64,000 nucleotides of DNA, taken from assembly GCF_947507565.1 (NCBI RefSeq), contig NC_089182.1, forward strand, positions 186,001-250,000. The letters run 5' to 3'. Position numbers and translations under genes: made by a program. A model generated the notes under the pieces. That model was not told where the DNA came from and did no database searches. It saw nothing but the letters and a program-made list of their open reading frames with translations. Positions 57,812 to 64,000 of the stretch are shown here, piece after piece; the first letter of the stretch is position 1; each line of letters begins with the position of its first letter. This DNA is from Oscarella lobularis. Taxonomy: Eukaryota > Porifera > Homoscleromorpha > Homosclerophorida > Oscarellidae.

Positions 57812-59698
57812 ATGGCTGCCAAGACGTGGTTCGTTTTCTGCAGTTTCATCGCTTCTGCAGCGGCTCTCGACAACGGATTAGCTAAGACTCCACCAAGTAC
57901 GTGTTCACTGCGTTATCAGTCTGACGAAGAGCCTTCTTTTCTCTACTAGTGGGATGGAGCAGCTGGAATCACTTCCATCGCAACATCAACGAAACTCTTT
58001 TCTACGAAACGGCTCAGGCGATGATCGATTCAGGCATGCAAGTGAGTTCGCAGAAGATCTCTACTCAGTTTTACTCAGCCACGCCTTCTCTTCAATTTTA
58101 GGCAGCCGGCTACAAATACGTCAACTTCGACGGAGGTTGGTGGAAAGGACATGACACTCACACGGCGGTGAGAAATTCGTCAGGATACCTGCAGGTAAAA
58201 GAAACGTTCAAGAAGCAGTGGAATTTGTCACTTGATATTTTTTTACTCTAGTTCGATGAGAAGGAATTTCCTAAAGGCATGAAAGCTCTTGGAGACTTTT
58301 ACCACTCAAAAGGGCTTCTATTTGGGTAAAAATCACTACAGTGAGACTAAGAACTTTGATTGATTATTAAATGTGGCAGACATTATACTGACAGTGGACT
58401 TCACTTTTGTAATGGAGACAAACCCGCCAGTCAGGTACAGTGCTAACTAACTATCTGTTGCAGAATTTTTATAGCGCCCAAGCTAACAGGGTTATGAGAA
58501 ACAGGATGCTGCTCAGTTTATATCATGGGGAATTGACATGCTGAAGCTTGATGCATGCGGTAGCACGGTGGGCAAAAACCAGCTCTGTTTTTAATTATTC
58601 TATAAATGTCTTGTTCAGGTTGAAGCAGAAACGGTCATAAAGCTCTGGGAGGGGCTTCTCAACATGTCAAGTAATTGTATTATTATAATTGGTATGTATG
58701 GGGCTAAAAATTTTATTGTGTAGAACGACCCATTCTTTTTTCAAATTGTCACAATGGCTGTATGCTGCAGGCGGGTCGTCAAAGCTGGTCTTCCTGGTGT
58801 GGAGGTAGAACAACGTGTTATTTAATTAATTATTAATAAGGTACTCAATTGTTTTTGAAGAATACACCAATATGTGGAGAAGCTCTGGAGACATCGGAAG
58901 TTCATGGGATCGAGTTCTAAAGAATCTGGATACACTGGTTGGAAATGGAGATAAGGGGCAACCGGGCCGTTGGAATGATCCTGGTACACCTGCAAAAAAC
59001 GTTTCTTTCTATACATCAAAATCCATTCTATACTAGACTTTCTTGAAGTGGGAAATGATCCACTTACCGATAGTCAAAATCGCGCTCACTTCAGCCTGTG
59101 GTGCGTCACATCGGCTCCTCTCATAGCTGGAAATGACGTCAGAAATATGACCAAAGTCAGACTAGAAGAAAGAAAAAAATTAGTAAACTGTTATGTTTAA
59201 TTCTTTGCATATCTACAGGAGGTGCGTGATATATTGACGAACAAGTACGCTATTCAAGTTAATCAGGAATACGCGGGAAACGCAGGTGATCGTGTCTCAC
59301 AAAACGGCTCTGCCGAGGTCTGTCCCAGCCCGCGCCCTTTTCTTTTTGCAACCACGAAGACGTATTCTAGGTGTGGGCTAAGCCGTTACCGGAGACGAGC
59401 GGTTTAGCCGGTGCAAAAGCTTTCGGTGTTGTCCTCTTTAATCGCAATGGATCGCAGTCGATAGACTTTGATTTTCAATTCACTGCATTGAATATGACTT
59501 CGGATACTCGATGCGGTGTTTTTGACATTTGGGCTCAGAAATCAATGCCGAATGCTATGGGATCTATCAAACGGTAAAGAGGGGGTGTTTCTTTGAAGAG
59601 TATCTACAGACGTGATTTTGAGCTATTTTTTTAGAACCGTTCCTGTCAATGACGTTGCGTTTTTGCGTCTGACAGAGTGCCAAGGTAGTGCTCTCTGA
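57812..59698 (+). CDS. GH27 alpha-galactosidase / alpha-N-acetylgalactosaminidase, copy 1
   Basis: GH27 enzymes remove terminal alpha-galactose or alpha-GalNAc with retention, typically in lysosomes or outside the cell. A signal peptide (MAAKTWFVFCSFIASAAA) leads into LDNGLAKTPPMGWSSWNHF. The barrel reads AAGYKYVNFDGGWWKG, then GLLFGHYTDSGLHFCNGD. The nucleophile aspartate is in SWGIDMLKLDACG and the acid/base aspartate in PGRWNDPDFLEVGND. LWCVTSAPLIAGNDVRNM and LTNKYAIQVNQEYAGNAGDR follow, then a beta domain with GLAGAKAFGVVLFNRNGS. The end is LTECQGSAL. About a dozen very short introns. The LDNGLAxTPPMGW opening resembles plant and fungal melibiases. Both catalytic acids are intact. Substrate preference (Gal or GalNAc) is not decided. 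Confidence 0.9.
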
Positions 59699-59798
59699 GA
59701 AAATTCCTTTTTGTTTTTTTTCTGTCGTTTGGAAGTGTTTTGATTGATGGTTTTTGCTGAAGTATTTGCATCACGTGCTAGTCTTGCCCACCCCAAGA

Positions 59799-61640
59799 AT
59801 GGTTACCAAGTGGCTCATTTTCTGCTGCACTTTTATCTCGTTTTCAGCAGCTCTCGATAATGGCTTAGCTAAATCTCCGCCAAGTACAAGTTCAAGACGT
59901 CACCGCGCTATCAGAGAGCTCTCTTTGCTTTAGTGGGATGGAGCAGCTGGAGCCCCTTTGGCCGCGACATCAACGAATCTATTTTCTATGAAACGGCCCA
60001 GGCAATGATCGATTCAGGCATGCAAGTGAGATTTGAGCAACTGCTTGGAAGTAGTCAATTTACTCAGCCACGCCTTCTTACCGTTTAGGCAGCCGGCTAC
60101 AAATATGTGAATATTGACGGTGGTTGGTGGAAGGGACATTACACTGGCACGGCGGTACGAAATTCGTCAGGATACTTGGAGGTAAAGACAGCCGTTCGAA
60201 AAATAGTAGAATTTAATATTTTTACTACTCAGTTTGACGAGAAAGCTTTTCCTAAAGGAATGAAAGCTCTTGGAGATTTTTACCACTCAAAAGGGCTTCT
60301 TTTTGGGTAAATGTCACTACGGGTCTATAAAACTGAATTACTAATGTATATCGAGACAGACATTATAGTGCTAGTGGACTTCACTTTTGTGGTGGAGATA
60401 AACCTGCCAGTCAAGTACAGCCGTAGATACCTGCTTTATTATATTAAAGTTCTAGCTTACAGGGTTATGAGAAACAAGATTCTGCTTTATTTATATCGTG
60501 GGGGATTGACATGCTAAAGCTTGATGCATGTGGTTTAACGGTGAAGACAAATAATTCTTATTTACGTTCTGATAATTGTTCAAAGGTTGAACCAGAAACG
60601 GTTGTAAAGCTCTGGGAGAGGCTTCTCAACATGTCAAGTAATTTCATTGTTGTGTATGGTTATAAATCATTCAAAGTTTTATTGTAGAACGACCCATTCT
60701 TTTTTCGAATTGCCACAATGGCTGTGAACTGCAGTCAGGTCGTCAAAGCTGGTCCTCCTGGTGTGGAGGTGAGGATGCTGCGATATATTGCGCAATTCTT
60801 TAATATTTGTACTTGAAGAATACACAAACATGTGGAGAACGTCGACAGACATAGGAAAGTCATGGGCCAAAATTCTAACAAATCTGGATACACTGGTTGG
60901 AAATGGAGACAAAGGGAAGCCTGGCCGTTGGAATGATCCTGGTATTGTTCACTTGCAAAGAAGGCTTCTTCTTTACATCAAAGTTTTTTCTCTATACTAG
61001 ACTTTCTTGAAGTGGGAAACGATCCACTTACTGATAGTCAAAATCGTGCTCAGTTCAGCCTTTGGTGCGTCACATCAGCTCCTCTCATAGTTGGAACTGA
61101 CATCAGAAAAATGACCAAAGTCAGATTAGGGAGAAAAGCGGATGCCGTTTTATTCTTTGCATATCTACAGGAGGTGCGTGATATATTGACAAACAAGTAC
61201 GCTATTCAAGTTAATCAGGAATACGCGGGAAATGCAGGCGATCGTGTCTCACAGAACGGCTCGGCCGAGGTCTATCTGCCCCTTTCCTTTTTGCGATCAT
61301 GAAGACGATCGTGTTCTAGGTGTGGGCTAAACCGTTGCCGGAGACGAGCGGTTTAGCCGGTGCAAAAGCCTTTGGTGTTGTCCTCTTTAATCGTAATGGA
61401 ACGCAGCCAATCGACTTCGATTTTCAATTCACTGCATTGAATATGACGTCGGATACTGAATGCGGCATTTTTGATATTTGGGCTCAGAAACATATGCCGA
61501 ATGCTAAGGGATCTATCAAGCGGTAAAGAATTATGAAAGGGCTGGGGAAGTGAATGTGAGGTATTCTTTTTAGAACCGTCCCTGTCAATGACGTCGCGTT
61601 TTTGCGTCTGATAGAGTGCCAAGGTGGTGCTGTCCAATAA
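59799..61640 (+). CDS. GH27 alpha-galactosidase / alpha-N-acetylgalactosaminidase, copy 2
   Basis: Tandem duplicate of the preceding gene with the same exon-intron layout, starting 100 bp after its stop. Signal peptide MVTKWLIFCCTFISFSAA, then LDNGLAKSPPMGWSSW. YVNIDGGWWKGHY, DMLKLDACG (nucleophile) and the RWNDP plus FLEVGNDPLTDSQN acid/base block are present, so it looks active. It ends LIECQGGAVQ. Differences include IDGG for FDGG and FCGGDK for FCNGDK near the active site. Introns differ more than exons. The exon encoding the SRSWSSWC-like segment has minor changes. Same caveat on substrate. Confidence 0.88.
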
Positions 61641-61749
61641 TCAAAATTTGACGTTTTGGCCTTTTTGTTTCTTTTGCCGTTCTGAGTTGTTTTGAGTTAT
61701 GTCTTTTTATATTGGTTGCCAGACATCGAGTAGGGATGACCAAGTGGCG

Positions 61750-61757
61750 TATAAAAG
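61750..61757 (+). promoter_or_regulatory. TATA box of the synaptotagmin-like gene
   Basis: TATAAAAG, 69 bp before the ATG at 61819, with no other gene starting nearby. It supports the short first exon described for the next gene. Confidence 0.5.
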
Positions 61758-61818
61758 ACTGCAGCTGGAGATAGCGCCAAGCCAGGTATACTCGCACATT
61801 CGTGCCACCTGAGATAAG

Positions 61819-62872
61819 ATGCTAGACCCCGGGTAAGTCATTAGGTTGCTTAGGCATAGTTGCGCTCATTCCTTATCTTTGTCGAATAATGCTTGCTTCG
61901 TCTGACAGTCTTACATCGAATTTTACCACTGGTATTCACGATCTATTCTGTTTGTCGTGGTTCATCCTGAATTTTATAGATGTTGTATTGGAAACTCATT
62001 TTTCTGCTTTTCAAGTGGCTATTCTCTTGATTGTTCTCTGCTGCGTTGTCGCGGTGTTGACCATTCTGCTTCTAGTGAGTCACCTTCGTCGCTCCCATCG
62101 TTATTTCTCTTCTCGCCCACTTCGCCGTTTTTTCTCTCCCGTACGTGGCGCTGTATGCCGATTACCACTTTCCCAAGTCAAAGTCGCGGCTCCATCGATT
62201 GAAAACTGGCCAAAGCCTCATTATATACCAGAAAAAGAAAAGGCAAATGCAATACCAGAGGAAGAGGAGGAAGAGGAAGAAGATGAGGAGGAGGAAATTA
62301 ATCTCCTTGGTAACAGGCATCGATTTGGCATCGAGATTGAGCCAACTTCCGCGGGAGAACTTCTTCTTTCTCTCTGCTATAATCCTCACTCAAACAAAAT
62401 ATGCGTAATAATTATGAAAATGAGAAATCTTGCGAGGAGCCGGAGCCGCGGCGTTGCCAGATATCCTGGTGAATACCTCCTTACGATTATTCTAAAAGAA
62501 ATAGCGTCTATCTTAGATCCGTATACCGAGGTCTGTCTCATGAGAGAGAACAAACAACTCTACAGAAAAAAAACGACTATAAAGAGAAACACGTCATGCC
62601 CTATTTTCAACGAGTCGTTCTTTATCAACCTAACGTCTTTCCACTGTAGCATTATGACTGATGGCTTGCACCTACTTCTTAGGATAATGGATCACAATCT
62701 CATGTGCGAAAGTCGCCTCATTGGTCATCTACTTCTGGGTCCACGGTGCTCAGACGCAAAACGCTTTCACTGGCAAGATATGTTGGATACACCTCGAAAA
62801 CCTGTAGCAAAATGGCATCAAATTGAAAAAATGACGATAGCAAGTGCTGACACAAAGTTTAAAAATTATTGA
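61819..62872 (+). CDS. Single-C2 synaptotagmin-like membrane protein
   Basis: The first exon encodes MLDPG (ATG 61819-61821) and has a perfect GTAAGT donor. It joins in frame at 61909 to LTSNFTTGIHDLFCLSW. An alternative ATG at 61889 would skip that intron. A strong membrane segment (AILLIVLCCVVAVLTILLLV) is followed by arginines, then an acidic run. One C2 domain resembles synaptotagmin C2B: GELLLSLCYNPHSNKICVII, DPYTEVCLM, KRNTSCPIFNESFFINL, LLLRIMDHNLMCESRLIGHL and the C2B end WQDMLDTPRKPVAKWHQIE. Loop 1 is longer than usual, and loop 3 reads DHN rather than DxD, so Ca2+ binding is probably reduced or lost. C2A is absent. Confidence 0.8.
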
Positions 62873-62959
62873 AATTCACACTGTACACATCGCTACATGG
62901 GTCGCTGTTTTCCCGCGCAATTTTAACTTAGGTCTCCTTACGTTGCACGTAAGAGAGAA

Positions 62960-64000
62960 ATGTCGTCTCGAGGCCGCTTCTTCGCCTGGCGAAGGGGCTA
63001 CGGGCGAGGAAGGGGACACAAGCGTGTGTCGTCAAGCCCGCGCGAGGACACGGCAGCGACGTCGACCCCGAAAAGGCGTCCCATGCGACAAACGACGATG
63101 TTCGAATGCCCATTTCGCGCGTGGAGCCTTTATTTCCCCGAGACAAGTAGCCGAACGGGGCGAAACAGAAACGAACGGGATTCGTCCGTCTTTTCTTCTA
63201 GGTTACACGCCGGGAGAAGACGAAGATCTGCTTACGCGCGCTCTCGAGACTCATTTTGTTCGGCGGCTCAACGACATCGATAAAGTAACTCGAATCGTCG
63301 TCAAGTCGAATAAATAAATAAATGCAAGCATTTGAAAAGAATGACATCGAGAAGAAGAGCGCTTTGCCCATTGATTATTACTCTCTTTGCTGTGATGAAG
63401 GTCATCGCGTCAAAAAAATCAACATAGGCGCCTAATTGATTTTTCTTAGATTTGTTATCTGCCGTTCCTGATCTTATGACCCTGTTTAAAGATAATTGTG
63501 AAATGGTGCTTAATTCTATGGGACTAGCCGTTCACAATGTAGGCTCTAGTTATTTTTTTGACTAGCATTGGTTCTACTGAGTCTAGATCGTTACATCTGA
63601 AAATTACAGCAAAAACCAGAGAAAAATTCATATACGGCTATTCAACTACGAGCCACTGATTCAACTAAAGAATTTGAAATCACATTTTCATGGTATACCA
63701 AAGGGATTATCCATGGAAGCGATATGAGCGGTATGGCCTATAGGAAAACTTGTTACTGTGAGAGGAACGGCGGCTCGAGTCAGCAACATTAAACCGTTGG
63801 TGACAGCGATGGCATTCTCTTGTAATAAATGTTCCACGGAACAGGTAACGCCACTAAAAATTTCTTGTCATAAATTAGCCATTTTCGTCTCTAAGGTGAT
63901 GACATTGACAGATGGAAAATATTCAGTTCCAAGCAAAGTAAGTTCAAGTTTCTATACTTATTGATCTTGATGATGATTACTATAGTGCCCCGCTTCATGT
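62960..64000 (+). CDS. MCM8: MCM8 helicase, 5' part (partial)
   Basis: MCM8 forms a hexamer with MCM9 and works in homologous recombination and meiosis. The start MSSRGRFFAWRRGYGRGRGH (ATG 62960-62962) has the RG-rich N-terminus typical of MCM8, followed by CPFRAWSLYFPE. Later exons read GYTPGEDEDLLTRALETHF, LFKDNCEMVLNSMGLAVHNV, LFNYEPLIQLKNLKSHFHG and VTVRGTAARVSNIKPLVTAM. AFSCNKCSTEQ, then LTDGKYSVPSKCPAS, gives the beginning of the zinc ribbon in the N-terminal OB domain. The ATPase domain lies beyond the window. The start is only 88 bp after the stop of the C2 gene. Confidence 0.9.

Overview
The window is nuclear DNA from a compact animal genome, most likely a sponge and probably a homoscleromorph such as Oscarella or Corticium. 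Animal-only families are present (beta-catenin with its phospho-degron and C-terminal DTDL, MEGF8, FANK1, an MPP-type MAGUK, DLK/LZK kinase, ICA1, ionotropic glutamate receptors). Most genes have many short introns, often about 45-100 bp with GT-AG ends, and intergenic gaps are usually under 700 bp. The lineage call is inference: iGluRs are known from homoscleromorph and calcareous sponges and reported missing from several demosponges. No bacterial operons, insertion sequences, CRISPR arrays, rRNA or tRNA genes were seen.

Layout. 1-9 kb: the 3' end of an L-rhamnonate dehydratase-like gene (+), FANK1 (-), a BTB-kelch gene (-) head to head with PRMT3 (+), and an unrecognised gene (-) containing a tandemly duplicated exon. 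9-17 kb: a promoter region with palindromes and a TATA box, an intronless unknown gene (+), NUDT13 (+), a CTD small phosphatase (-), CHMP2A (-), a small membrane ORF (-) and a MAP3K12/13-type kinase (-). 17-29 kb: beta-catenin (-), PEX11 (+), ICA1 (-), FIS1 (+) and an MPP2/6-type MAGUK (-). 29-43 kb: five tandem, same-strand, intronless ionotropic glutamate receptor genes. 43-48 kb: an ARHGAP22/24/25-type RhoGAP (+) and a GB1/RHD3-like large GTPase (-). 48-58 kb: one large MEGF8 gene (+). 58-62 kb: two tandem GH27 alpha-galactosidase genes (+). 62-64 kb: a single-C2 synaptotagmin-like membrane protein (+) and the 5' part of MCM8 (+), which runs off the window.

The most remarkable part is the receptor array. 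Five full-length receptors (816-892 codons) each have an amino-terminal ANF-type domain, a two-lobed ligand-binding domain and the M1-P-M2-M3-M4 channel. None shows an intron, although nearly every neighbour has many, and the spacers between stop and start codons are only 88-160 bp. This fits an old retroposed copy that expanded in tandem, and it raises the question of shared transcription. All five keep the ligand-carboxylate arginine and carry an NMDA-receptor-like aspartate in lobe 2. In a by-eye alignment, the residue at the vertebrate Q/R/N pore site differs among copies and is never Q, R or N. Copies 1 and 2 end in class I PDZ-ligand motifs, and a PDZ-containing MAGUK gene lies directly upstream.

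Several gene pairs are divergent with short shared 5' regions (BTB-kelch/PRMT3, unknown/9451 gene, beta-catenin/PEX11, ICA1/FIS1, MAGUK/iGluR1, GTPase/MEGF8). Spans given for intron-containing genes run from start codon to stop codon and include introns. Exon joins were judged by eye from reading frame, splice consensus and remembered protein families, so individual splice sites can be off.
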